Assembly (NCBI GenBank): GCA_005281725.1
Contig: SSBO01000008.1
Coordinates: 1,736,001-1,800,000 of the forward strand
Reading direction: 5' to 3'
From: Wuchereria bancrofti
Taxonomy: Eukaryota; Nematoda; Chromadorea; Rhabditida; Onchocercidae
DNA: 64,000 nt
Part shown: piece by piece, positions 39,053 through 51,404 of the stretch
How positions within the stretch are numbered: position 1 is the stretch's first letter
Layout of the letters: each line of letters opens with the position of its first letter
Made by a program: the position numbers and the translations under genes
Notes under the pieces: model-generated
Seen by the model: only the letters and a program-made list of their open reading frames with translations
Told to the model about the DNA's origin: nothing
Databases searched by the model: none

Positions 39053-40528
39053 AATGATTTTATATAGAATAGAAGTAATAATAATAAATGAGAAAAAGCA
39101 AAAACGAAGAATACTGCATATAACAGAGAATATCTTTCCGACTATCAAAGAATAAACCATCAATCGCTTCCATCCCGCACCGCAGGAAAATGTATCCAAA
39201 CCGTATGAAAACCGACGTCCCATACAGTCAGTCATTTATATGTCGCAATAAAAAGGAAAATGAGTTTGCGAAAATTGGGATTCCGCAGGAGTGGGAGTTT
39301 TCCGGTGATGATTCCGGATGAAATAGCAGACTCTTTCCTATCAGTTTCATCTCTCATTTCCCACTCTACTTTCCATATCTTAACTTCTCAGTGTTTTCTC
39401 TTTTTACTATCATTGTATCATTAATGTTTCCGTAATTGTAGATTGAATTATCACTAATATTGAAATTTCCTGTTGTCATTGATAAATGAAATTGTAAATC
39501 ACACAGTGATAATACTATATAACACTTTACTTGTTTTGTTTTGCTTCTTGATGATAGCTGATTAGTAGTAGTAATAATGACGTTGTGAAGTAGTTAGATA
39601 AGTTTATTGATAATTTTGTTTTGGAGTAGTGAAAGATCGAGTTCGTTCAATTATTTGTCGAAGTCCAATGAAAATTTGCCTTTGCCATGTAATGAATTAA
39701 TGAGTTAAGCATGGGGATGAGAATAGAATAAAAGGATAGACCTGTCACTACTAATCGTATTGGCCTAGAAGATGATCATAAAGATGATTATTGAAGTCTT
39801 CAAATACATTAATCATTATTATTTCAACAATTTAGATCTTTGCATTTTCGTTGATCAAAACCGTTAGCGCAAAAGGAACTGTTATACGACTATTTGTGTA
39901 TAGTATGTTACTGGTTACGTCGTTACACGTAATAGAATCTGATCCTCTGATCAAATCGTGTCACAACAGATACAGAAATATGATACACAGCCAAAGCATT
40001 AGTAAAATCTTTTTTTAGTTTTGATTGTTGAAAGGAATGAAGTTCTCACTGTAACACATTTTGGAGTCTTTATGTATCATTAACTAATTTGCAGCCTAAT
40101 AACGAAATCCGTATTCGAGAAATTTATTAGAATTTAAAGTTTGTAGTTCCCATTTATTCACTGTTTTATTATATAGCATCTTAAATTTCATTTGGGCTTT
40201 TCTTTTTCAATCAAATCACATAATATCTGACCATACAACTGAATAATATTAAAATAAAAACAACACACGCTGTTTTACAAAAAATGAAGAAAAAAAACAG
40301 AAAGACATTATCATAACGGTTTTGGATTGTTCTTCCTTTGAGACACTAATAAGATCAGCACTTTTCGAATTCTCTATTGAAGCCCTCCTCTATTGATCCC
40401 TAAATATACTTCTCTCTAGTCCAAGTGTGGTACATTTCCTTAATATACTCTCTCTGGAACATAATTACTTTCTTTCAGTTCACTTTATTCCTTCATTTCG
40501 ATCACAAAACATAATAATGTTACCAAAA
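39053..40528. other. Intergenic region XPO2 to myotubularin
   Basis: No gene seen. Minus-strand AATAAA at 40484-40489 is the likely poly(A) signal of the myotubularin gene. The rest is AT-rich. Confidence 0.5.
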
Positions 40529-43500
40529 CTATGGATTCGGAACAGTTTTACTAAGTGCCTGCTCATGCATAATCACTTCAGCTTTCAAAGCTTCAACCTT
40601 CTGTAAGATCTTCTCGTTCACAAGAGCTTCAATATCCTGAAATAAACTATCTTGGTTAACGAATGGCACAAAATCTATCATACTATTAATGGTAGACCAT
40701 TTCATTTTTCTCGGACTAACTTTTTTCAACAAGCATACGGCCGAAGAGTTCGGCATAAAATTAATCAGACTCTTCCAAAAAAAAAAAAAAGGTAAAATAC
40801 CAGAAGAATGAACTCAGCTGATAGAAGTAAAGCTTCGTAGAAATTATTTACTTGATACCAAATAATTCTGACAAACTAGATAAAATTATATAAATTTAAA
40901 GAGTGAAGTATCATTACAGGTTGGTTATAAATGACTATGAACTTGTCGAAACTTTCCTAAGGCAAGTCAAATACAACTTCAAGTCAAGAAAAATGTGCAT
41001 TTTACCGTGTGATCCTGTGCAACGATTGCTGGATTATAACGAAAATAGTAGTCTTTCCAGACTTTAATACACATTAACCGAGTGTTAGGACGCAAAATAT
41101 CGACAAATCGGGGGTACTGGTTGTAGAATGGATTGAGAAAGCGTCTTCTTTCAGTAATAATGTAAGACCATAGCGATACTGTATTTTCCTTTACGTGCTG
41201 AAAAAGCTTGACTGAATGTCGCAAACTGAATTGTCAGTACATTGTATTTCATCATGCAATCATTTGAAAGATTTTTTTACTGAAAAACGCACTTGATCGC
41301 GATGTCGTTGCTTTTCGCTATTGTATAAGAATGTCCCAAAACGACAAGAATATAACTCATCCAATATTGTTATCAGGAATGACGAATTGAATTCGAAAGC
41401 ATATGGAAACTGAATGATGTAAGCAAGTTATATAGAAATCAAATGAAAAACATAATCATTAAGATGGAATAGTGTAATTGCATATTTATTAAAAACAAAC
41501 GCATCTAGAGTGAAAAATGTGAAGACAGTAAAGCAAACATGGATTAATCTTCTCCTGGCAGTATGAAATTACAGAAGAAAACTTCGAAATGAAAAAAGTG
41601 CAGCTCATCAGCTCTTGATTCAAAACCTGCAAATGAAGCTGCTGTAACTTGGCTTTCTTACCTGTTTCATAATTTGCCATACACAATCAATAAATTGCAC
41701 AAATATGGGGGATCTCTCGCTATCACTATGTTTGTCTTCTCCATGTCCCACACGCTATAATGGCACTGTTTATTTATTAATTTCATTTATTAATTAAAAA
41801 AATGTTCTTTCTTGGAGAGAACAAAAACAAAGAGAAAATTGATTCTGGTTGATGTAACATACATGGGCGAATTTATGGCCGAAACTGCACCATTCCTTTT
41901 CCACCAATACTGCAAATCCTTGAATAGTTCGGTAATACGGATCCAACTCCAGCATCGCCAACGAAGTTAACTTAATAAATTATATCGATACAACCAGTGT
42001 TCACCAAAGCCGGACTTGTAGAATCAATTAACAAAGAAGTAATAAACTGAAGGCATACCTGGGAAGTCCTGTCCCAACCATCACTACAATGAATTAGAAC
42101 AGACGCTTTGTTATCCTCTACTTCGCGAGCAATTTGGGTTGCACCATCCAGGACAGTCTGTAAAACAGCATTTTCATGACTTATTATAATGTTTCAAAAC
42201 ATAATTCTTCCTAAGTACTCAACCGTTAACAGAATATCACAACCAAGAAAATATAATTGGGACGAAGCTATATAGCATATATATAATTGTGGGGACTACA
42301 AATATAAAGTCAACTTCAAAAATATGGATAAATAGCCTAGTAAAAAGCAAATCTTTTGACCTATTGACATTATGATGAAAAAAATCTCCTATATAAGTAA
42401 GAAAATCCCCTATATATAAGTAACATGGCAAGAAAATAATTCAGAAAGAAACTCTTCTAGCATAATCTCAATTGTTCGCAAAATTAAGGAGGCAGATAAA
42501 ACCTGGATATGATTTAACCATTTCGTTTCATCCAACATACGAAACCAGTTCTTCTCATCGACTCGAGGATATGATACATCTTTTAATTTTCTTAGCCTGC
42601 AATAAAAGTCTTCCGTTATCTTCGCATAATGACATTTTAAGAACCTTCTTAGAATAGTACTAATATTAATACATATACATATATTCTTAGAGGGCTAAAC
42701 TTGATCTATGATTACATAGCAAAGATCATATAAAAAAAAGTTCCAAAGCAATATTTTTATGTGTATTTTCTCCCTGCATGTTTTAGTGTATACATACACA
42801 TAACACATAAGACATACACATAAGACGTGTACCTATTTAGATTTTTGAAATAGCTTAATTAAAGTCATACCACTGAAAAAAAAGTTGACGGAAACTGAAC
42901 CGTCACTTCCAAAATGATAAAGCAGTGGCAACTATCTCTTTGAAACAACAAAACATGAAGAAAGTTCAGCAGTTTAACTGAATTAAGAACACACCAGTAT
43001 ATACAGGGACAAAGAAGCAAAAAAATACTAAATAAACTTACGATTCTCGAACCACATGAATATTCTGTATATCCAGAAATATCAGTCGACAGTTCGCATA
43101 TGAATCTTCAAAACCACCACCTTTTGCCTATAAACTGTAAACTACTTATTTCTTCCTAAGAAGAGATCAAATGATCTGCTCTAGAAATATCAAAAAATTA
43201 AGTTACCAAATACATTTCTACTACATTTGAAGCAACTAGTTCTGAATATAGAAAAAAAAGGATCTATTCAAACGCACTTTATTGACTTTCGCATTGACGG
43301 CCGGACGAGCATCAAATATAAGTAGCTGATGAGCATGAGCATTTGCTTCGATGATCATCTGTAGATATCTGAAAATAAATTTCTAACTCACATAGCCAAT
43401 TGTAATGGGTATATTAGCGATCCAAAACGATAGGGAAAAAAAGGAAGTATTTTAAGTGCTTATTTAACTATGTTTGAACACTTTTCTATTATCGAATCAC

Positions 43501-45483
43501 TTATAAAAGCATTACAAGATTAAATACCGTTCATCTTCCGCAGATTTTCGAGACGTAACTCCAACCATTGGTTGTGATGATCGCGTTATTGATGCTTGAG
43601 AAGTAGGATGCAACCACGACAAGACCTGCTCCAAGAATGCCCCATTAATGAGATGAATATGGAAATAATTAAAGTACATGATAAAATGATTCAGATAAGA
43701 AATTGATTACTTACAGGTATCCTTTGCTTACTCCGGAATTCACCAACTTTTTGCAAGAAATCTTCACCCTCTATCACTGCTGTTGTTGGTACAGCTAACT
43801 GAAATAGATCGGTTAAATCTTCAAATTTTCATAAATAGTATAATCACTAAATAAGTTCTAATTATGAAGATTATCCATTCTATAAATTTACCAAAGCAGG
43901 ATATGAGTCCGCGAATTCATATCGATCATTTATCTTGGTGATTCTCCAAGTTTCGTTGGGTACATTCTGTAATACTCAACACATTCGACATTATTCGCGC
44001 CAAAGTTTGTGTACCGAAATTAAGTATGCAATCATAACATTTCTCTAACATAAGGTATTAATAATTACTGAATGTACAGAAAAGATCTGTTACCATTCGA
44101 TTCAATTCTCGGACAGTATCATAAACGTTCCAACCATTAAAAGTCCAATCAGGCTTGAAAGACGCAGCGAAGAAAGGCTGCAATCATGAGTTCAAGTACA
44201 GATAAATTAGATAAATAATTTACTCTTAAAAACTTTGAAATATCCCTTTGCAAGTGACTTTGTTACATTCCTCGTTTATGTAATAAGAAAAAAAAACTGA
44301 TTATGTAGGATGTAGGTAATGGATTCAGAAGTTATGAGTAAAAACAATCTAGGTTAAGCAAAGAGCTAAAAACGATGCATCATTAGCTTTTATATTCTAC
44401 GATAATGAAAACAGAACTGGATGATAATAGTAATTAACAGAATAAAAGCATCGAATTCGAAAAAGAAACTTACAGCTTTGTTGGTAACTGGGAAAGCAAA
44501 TCGCTGTAAACTTTCATAAAGTGGACGTCTACTGTGATTCGTTTGCTGATGAGTGAACCTTATATTACGCATGTCCTGCAGTAAGCATATAAACACTGAT
44601 GGACACTGACAGTATTAACGGACTTCAAGAAAAGTAGTTACCTTGCAAGTAATCTCCAGTCCGTAAGAATCTTCACCGCGACTTACTGTAGAATAGCCAA
44701 CTTTTTCAACCCGTGAGATGCATCCCAGAGGTATATCAAATTGACAACACTGAAAAAGATTTATGTCATCATTAGCCAACTATAAGTGTTCATCTTGAAT
44801 GATAATCCACCCATTATTTGAAATATTTAAAAGAAAGAAAAACCTTGCTATGTCGATTTTCCGAAGTTGATTTCGCTTCAAAACGTAACCGGTAATTAGT
44901 AACGAGCACCCTACCGTTCACTTTACCTACCGGTGACATGTAACCAATGTTTGTCTCTACAAATGAAATCATATGAAGAGTACAACTAACAAAAAAATAA
45001 CAAAAATTTAACAATAGTGCATCTGACGGCAGCAACTTATTTTTGGACAAGTTAATGGATTCGTTATACCTATAAATAAACCTCAAGGAGAGAAACCAAG
45101 GCGGATAATTCGTTTACAGATATCTGAGATATTGCCATAGTTCCTTGACTCAGTTCAGTTAGAAGAAAAAGTCAAATAATCAACATACCCTCAATTTGTA
45201 TCTTTTCCCCTGGAAGCACCCAAAATCGGTCAGCATGTCTCATTTTATTCTGAATTAAACTGAGTGAAGAGCTACCACCAGGTGTCATTCCAACAGCCTG
45301 GAAGTACTACCAGTTCAAAAGTGTCAATTTTCATTTTCAACAAGTCATGAATGAATAAATATCTCATTTGCAGATGCAAAATTTAATTACTATGTCCTAA
45401 TACGATTAAAGCGTCATACAGCTTACCGCCAATACATCAGAACAAAAGTCGCCATCTTGCGATGAATCATCGCCTGAATTCAT
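40529..45483 (-). CDS. mtm-1: Myotubularin phosphoinositide 3-phosphatase (MTM1/MTMR2 type)
   Basis: Removes the 3-phosphate from PI3P and PI(3,5)P2 on endosomal membranes. Eighteen exons give 605 residues, like MTM1 (603): 45483-45427, 45297-45189, 44956-44844, 44749-44642, 44575-44474, 44177-44094, 43966-43892, 43798-43715, 43625-43528, 43368-43278, 43127-43042, 42596-42503, 42157-42059, 41970-41863, 41754-41662, 41409-41293, 41197-41006, 40636-40529. A PH-GRAM region covers about residues 50-160; the phosphatase domain contains SQPMVGV, the DARP loop and the active-site HCSDGWDRT (Cys near 391, Arg six residues on), so it is a catalytically competent member. [25 protein letters not shown] and TVSLWSYI follow as in MTM1/MTMR2. 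The last 35 residues look like a coiled coil. AATAAA lies about 40 nt after the stop. No strong trans-splice site before ATG. Confidence 0.96.
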
Positions 45484-46268
45484 TTCTTCCTACTTCACAC
45501 TTCTAATCAATCAACAAACACGTTTAGCATCCCTGACAAATCGTACTGTGTTAAATTATTTACATGTCTAAAACATCAACAAAAACGAACAACTATTTAA
45601 CAGGGTAAATTGGACAAAAGCTAAAACTGCAACGTCATTAACATCATTGCGAATTTTCATTCTCTCCAGCTCTAGTTGTAATCTACGTATATTCCTCCCC
45701 CCCTCCTTCCTCACTACACCACACTTACAATGTTACCAGTTCCGGAATTATAAGATTATATAAACTCAGCTCTGAATATACTTCCCACAAGTAATCTCAT
45801 GAAGAGAAAACTGCAACAAAAACTTTACACTCTTCAACCATTTTTGATGAAGGAAACACACAGAAGAATTGTCCCGAACAATATTGCATCATTGATTACA
45901 AATATCGCTGTTGGATGGGATGAACTTCAGAACAAGCTTAATCAACGATATCACAATGAAAGATGAAACATACTTCCTTGAAGATTCCCTTTTATCTTTT
46001 ATGTACTGAGAACCTTTTGTATGTATTCATAGTGTTTCTCTACTCTGCGAGATATTATAAATAAAAATGAAGCACTGCATTCTTTGTTTTCACTTTTCTG
46101 CCTTTTAACCATAAAGAAATACAGTGAGACACTTTCCAATTTTATGCTCGTTGTGCAATGAAGTACAGAGTGGATAAATTTTATTGAATACAAATGTAGA
46201 AAACGCTGCAAAAGACAAGAAAGCAAATAATAAGAAAGTCAAATAGAGAGAAATGTTCTTGCTGCTTT
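45484..46268. other. Intergenic region myotubularin to Bax inhibitor-1
   Basis: Less than 0.8 kb, AT-rich, with minus-strand AATAAA at 46180-46185 serving the Bax inhibitor gene. Nothing else seen. Confidence 0.6.
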
Positions 46269-47833
46269 TCAGTCATTTCTTTTACGGTCCGATTTCTCCT
46301 AAAAAGAAAAAAGAATTATAAATGAATCAACCGTTCTACTCCTATCTTAACGACATCTTTTTGAAGGTCATCTATAAATGTGCTAAAAAAACAAGACTAT
46401 TAAATTCAACTTCCAGAACTTTCACTGGAAGAGGGAGAAATGTTTTTGCTACTTCGCAGTCATAAGCTAGTGGAATCGGAAGAGAAGAATGAAGCTATTC
46501 TGTAGATTCTGTAGTTCATATTTCGTAGTGATATATTTTCCCCTAGGAAAGCAAAAACTGAGCCGCACATGAAATTTCCAGCTCAATTTTTTGCCTGAAA
46601 ATGGACAAGAAACCGTACCTTTTTCTCACTGAGGATAGCAAGTATATAGCGGAAAAGATTGATAAAGTCGACGAAAAGCTCAATAGTGTGCAGTATGTAA
46701 TCCGTGTCACCACGACGACGCTTCTCACAAATCAATTGCGTGTCGTAGAGTACGAGAGCACAATTAATCACAAAAGCTAACCAAAGACAAGTGGTATGCA
46801 TAAATGCCGAGTGTGAAAATACAGCCGTGATCATGATGAACAGCAGTCCAGAAGTAATGATACCTACAAAAGAAAACACTATGATTTACAATTCATTTTT
46901 TAACAAATTCTTTAATGAACATACAAAATTCCTACATTTTCTTTATGAGCTAATTCAAAAAACAAGCAAACAGCATAGAAACCTCCAAGGTGAAGAAACT
47001 TTGTAGAAGGTGCATGCAACGCTGCCATAGTGAAACAGCTAAATACGACTGCAGTAGCGAGGAATGCAGTGAGAATAGTTGACGGATCGATCATCAAAGC
47101 TTTTTCAATGATCGGACCGGAACTTACGCCTAGAATGATTTCAGATGCAAGCAGATACTTATTCAATTTGAATGCAAAATAAATTCCAGCAATTGGAAAT
47201 TACCTCTCCATCAACAGATTTTTAAAAGAGTAACAAAAAACGTACCAGAAAGAGCGCAAAAAGCAATGAAATATCCAAGTCGTTTACGTTCATTATGATG
47301 AGTATGTGGGGTCTTCAGCAGTGCTATCATTAGTAGAATAGAACCAAACAAAGTGAAGAAATTATCACGAAGGAAATCGACAAACAGATGAAGCAAAGCT
47401 CCAACGGTTGCTGCCATTAAACCCAATGCCAAAGTTCCATAAACAGCCTGCAGATGCTTCTGCACATCCTTCTCCCTAAAACAAGAAGCTGCTGAAGGTA
47501 ATAATACAAATAATTAACTAAAAACATATGAATAGAAAAATATTCTGGTGCTGAATCACATATAGTTTCATTGAATGCAAGACAAACTATGATCAGAAGA
47601 TATCAAGATAATCAGTACCACTACAGATGGATGTTATTTGTATAGTCCACTATTTAGATTCCAGTAGCAAGTGTAAAGTTCTAAGGTATAGCTTAAGTGT
47701 CGAACAGTAATTAACACTGTTATAAAATTAACACTGTAACATCTTACAGTTTATCATTCAGCGAAGTAAAGACATTGCGAATTTTGCGAAACACGTCGCT
47801 CTCACCTCGCATATTATCTCTTCTGTATGCCAT
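46269..47833 (-). CDS. tmbi-6: Bax inhibitor-1 (TMBIM6)
   Basis: Multi-span ER membrane protein that limits ER calcium load and cell death. Five exons (47833-47748, 47475-47246, 47129-46983, 46863-46619, 46298-46269) give 245 residues (human 237). Order of landmarks: HLQAVYGTLALGLMAATVG, KTPHTHHNERKRLGYFIAF, the SSGPIIEKALMIDPSTILTA segment, FSCFTMAALHA, and CALVLYDTQLICEKRRRGD with the BI-1-specific DYILHTIELFVDFINLFR. Six to seven hydrophobic spans are visible. A short last exon of ten codons supplies the basic KEKSDRKRND tail, the family's cytosolic C-terminus. Acceptor TTTCAG 13 nt before ATG. Confidence 0.95.
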
Positions 47834-47846
47834 ATTTTCTGTTTTA

Positions 47847-47852
47847 CTGAAA
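47847..47852 (-). other. Candidate spliced-leader acceptor of the Bax inhibitor gene
   Basis: TTTCAG on the minus strand, 13 bases before ATG. Confidence 0.5.
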
Positions 47853-49845
47853 ATAAGTAAAGTTAAGAAGTAAAACAGCAACCAAACCTTACAGCGTTAT
47901 CCCCAAGACACATTATGAGCAACACACATACACGCACACATACACTCACACTACCCACGCAACAAACCAATAACGTCATCAGATCATTGAAAATCACAAA
48001 GCTATGTCACCATGTCCCAGCCATTTCGAAAATCTGAATCCCAGCACAGATTAAATATTTTTGTTTTTATTTCAAGGATTGTAATTGGAATGAATGAGTC
48101 AATCTTAAATTGTTCGGAGAGACGTTACAGATGAAATAAATAATTTGTCACTACAATACTGTGATCGTACAGTATTGTAGTGACAAATTATACAGGTAAT
48201 GATTTATATCGGTATAGGAAATGGCGAAATTATCATTGGTATGTGAGTGATACAACTGAAATGTAACATTCACATCAGATAATTTAATAATGATATATTC
48301 ATCCTAGTATTCTGGAAGTGTCACTATTAATAATTGCAACTTTTATATTAAACACACCCTGGAATTGATGAGAAGAGATATAGAGATGTACATTTAATGG
48401 GTGGGCAGTAATATTATTTGATAAAAAATACGTATAGATACGTTTACACGTGCAAATTGAGAATAACAGCAGTTGTTCTTTTATTTATAGCATAGATTGT
48501 TGAATGATAAAAATGTAGAAAGAGATGGAAAGGAGTGGGATGCATAGATTTCTGATAACTTACAGAGTGTATGATAACAATGTATCTTATCCACACGAAG
48601 TCCTCTTAATCTCATTCAAAGACTATTAGTATTGAGAAGCTCTCGAAAATGTGTCATTTTTGTTTGAAATTATAAGTGAGAGATATGAAAGTACGTAGAT
48701 AAGAGATCAGATTTGAGAAAACATTACGATTATCAATTGCGAGACAACCTGACAGGAAGCAGTTTAATAAATTAATGAACTGCGTAAAGCAATGCATTGC
48801 ATATGAAAGTGAATTTTGTTCTTTTAGAGAATAACAAATCCATTACCAGGTGTTAATGATATTCTACTCCGAACAGCAAGCAATATTGTGAATAGCATAT
48901 GAACCATATGTGTAAAGTTTGAAGTTTTGCATTTTCTAGAAGGAAGCATAAAAGTCTCTTCTTAAATTCTTCACCTGTCTTTATTTTGCCTTCCCTTTTC
49001 TCGTCTCAAAGATAATATGTCATATAAAATGAGCATAAAACTTATCAAATTTATAATAATGCCAATATTTAATGGAATTTTACCTAGAGGGATGTGTATT
49101 CAATTTAAATTATTTCTTAACAATGTTCGTCAAACAAAATGCCAGATAATTCCATCTATTTATGCTGGTGCATCTAATGTGTACAACCGAAGCTCAACTG
49201 CCATCCTTTTCGTACCACAAGTAAATCCAAGTAAAAATGCTAAGAACTCTATTAGACTTTCATTTCCATGCAATTTCTCTCTGCTGTGTTTAAGACATTC
49301 TCCAGAACATCTATGATATTAAATTTCTTAGGAATCTTGTCATCACAATGACTAGTGTGATTGCATGAACCAACATCTGTCCTACAATAATCATTAAATT
49401 TTCATTGGTAAAAATAGGCTCATAAAATTAGCCAGTGAGTATACTAATATTACAGTTTTCGATGTTCATAACAGAAAAATTAATAAACCACTAGCACAGA
49501 AAAAATAATTATGATATGCTGTTATTTAGAAAAAACGGGCAGCGGAATTTTAGTCGGAAAGCGGAATGTAGCCATTTTTTTCATCTTTTTTTGGCATTTT
49601 TTTCTCAAATGTTATCTTTTTTCCTGCTTTATATACAAGTAATAGCAGCTGTGTTAGGGAAGCACGTATCACTAACATATTTAGCCGTAGTTACTTGCCT
49701 CACGTTTGCCTTTATTTTCACAACCAATTATTCGATTAAAATATTATTAAAGTATCATTAAGGAAACAACAAAGAATCAGAATTTGGGTATAACAAATCA
49801 CAAAACCCGTAATTTAGATAGTGAGGTACATGTGATATGCATAAT
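47853..49845. other. Intergenic region Bax inhibitor-1 to LSM10-like gene
   Basis: AT-rich 2 kb with one striking element, the perfect hairpin at 48140-48191. Plus-strand frames at 49017-49316 (99 codons) and 49516-49761 (81 codons, one hydrophobic span) are not linked by convincing splice sites and match nothing I know. Minus-strand AATAAA at 49711-49716 fits the 3' end of the LSM10-like gene. Confidence 0.5.
48140..48191. repeat. Perfect 23-bp inverted repeat with 6-nt loop
   Basis: The left arm 48140-48162 and right arm 48169-48191 are exact reverse complements around GATCGT. Arms start ATAATTTGTCAC and end in ACTGT before the loop. Flanks do not extend the pairing. Confidence 0.95.
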
Positions 49846-50688
49846 CTAGCGTGTCTTTTTTCTTAATGGTCCTCCGAACTTTCGAGGAACGTTCAACCAC
49901 TTGTGTATTACTTTGGCAGCATTGAAATAATGATCAAAGTGTACGAAACGTATAAATTTGCCTTGTATATGGAAACTATCACAATGAAGAGGCGTAGAAT
50001 GGCGCTTGAAATCATGAATGGTAACGGTCTTCATTTCTATATTCATAGCATCATCACAACCCGCCAGAATACCTGAAAGTACAATAATAACAATAGTCCT
50101 TTACAGTAACATTTTATCTAGAATAATTAAAATTATCAAATGTTTATATAAACAGTCAAAAAGAACAATAACCAAATAAAACAGTAGAGTATTCCTAACA
50201 TTACTAATGTAGGAAGCTCACTGACCGCCTAAAATTATTTAGCACATAAACTAAATCAAGTCAGCATTATGTACAAAACAACAGATGTAATGCTGTGTGT
50301 ATGCGAATTTACAATGCAATGGAATATAAGCTCAGATTTTATTGATAAATTTTATTTCAATAATTAATTCTTCATTAATGAATTTCCTTTTCCTTTGCTT
50401 CCTCCTTCAGCTCTGCTTTACTGGTATTGGGAGAGAGTATGAGAAAGCAAAGGTAATATCTTTTCTTTGAACTTTTCTCTGGACAGCAGTACTTATAACT
50501 ACCTAACTACAAGGGTAAATGATGACTCGAATACGCATACAGTCGACGTATTAGAAGGTCTAACCTTGAACAGTAGAATAATTCTTCAGTTCAACGACTA
50601 CCGAACTACCTTCCATAGCTTGAAGAAGACAAGCCATTGTGTTGGCAGTTCGTTTTTGTTTGGAATCTGTTGATCGCAAAAACGCCAT
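49846..50688 (-). CDS. lsm-10: LSM10-like Sm protein (U7 snRNP type)
   Basis: LSM10 replaces SmD1 in the heptameric ring of the U7 snRNP, which cleaves replication-dependent histone pre-mRNA. Two exons (50688-50565, 50072-49846) give 116 residues (human 123). The Sm1 motif is clear: VVVELKNYSTVQGILAG then CDDAMNIEM with the D-x-x-MN signature. The Sm2 part reads FHIQGKFIRFVHFDHY. After it comes VIHKWLNVPRKFGGPLRKK, matching the LSM10-specific tail with FGG in place of the long GR-repeat tail of SmD1, which argues against SmD1. Its start lies 717 nt beyond the end of LRK-1 on the same strand. A TTTACAG acceptor lies 15 bases before ATG, and the leader contains a short duplicated sequence. Assignment rests on one-by-one motif reading, not a search. 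Confidence 0.8.
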
Positions 50689-50735
50689 TTCTTTCAAATT
50701 ACCCTGTAAAGATTTCTTTCAAATTACCCTACTAA
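50689..50735. repeat. Short direct repeat at the LSM10-like start
   Basis: TTCTTTCAAATTACCCT occurs at 50689-50705 and again near 50711-50728, so on the minus strand the same 17 bases lie on both sides of the acceptor. A related copy in the other orientation lies at 51160-51185. Confidence 0.7.
50704..50709 (-). other. Candidate spliced-leader acceptor of lsm-10
   Basis: TTACAG on the minus strand, 15 bases before ATG. Confidence 0.5.
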
Positions 50736-51404
50736 CTTTTCAATTAACTTCCGATATCTCTTGTGTAAATCTTGAAAAAAGATTCCATATTGTCATCAAG
50801 ATAAGGAATAATCCAAGATTTCATAAAGAGAAAATTTTATCAATGCAAAATCGATGTGACAGAAAACGCTTTAATTGAATTGAAGCAGCATAATAACAGC
50901 GGAACAAAAAGAAAACATCAACGGATGCACAACCTGTTTATTATTTATCGACAAATGATAAACTAATTAGAATGTAAGAATTAATTGGTGAAGACAATAG
51001 CATATCATTTTCAACAGCATATATCGTATAATGCAATATGCATCTGAAAATACTTTACAAAATGCAGTATCTACTTCCTCTTCTTTACTGAGCACTTGAC
51101 CTATAAGCATCTGCTAAAAAATCTACAGATAACTGAAAATTACAAAACAGTAAACACACGGGTAATTTGAAAGAAATTTTTACCCAAAGTCAATTTTTTG
51201 AAGATATTACTGCTAAAATTGTGAAGAATATAAGAAAAATAAAAACCCAACTGATGGGAAAAAACTTCCGGGAAAGTAGCAGAAGAGTTTAGGAAGGCTA
51301 GAAAGCCATCTATTTAAGAAGACAGAAAACAATGAAGTAACGTGATATCTAATGATATGTCAAGTTGGTTGGAACGGTTTAAAATTTGCAATTTGAACGA
51401 AAAG
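50736..51404. other. Spacer between LRK-1 stop and LSM10-like start
   Basis: AT-rich. Contains a 26-base near-palindrome at 51160-51185 with GGGTAA and TTACCC ends that resembles the repeat at the LSM10-like start. No gene seen. Confidence 0.5.

Noticed and set aside
49017..49761. Two plus-strand frames with one hydrophobic stretch, possibly a small membrane protein
   Set aside because: I could not join them with good splice sites and neither resembles a known family; left as intergenic.
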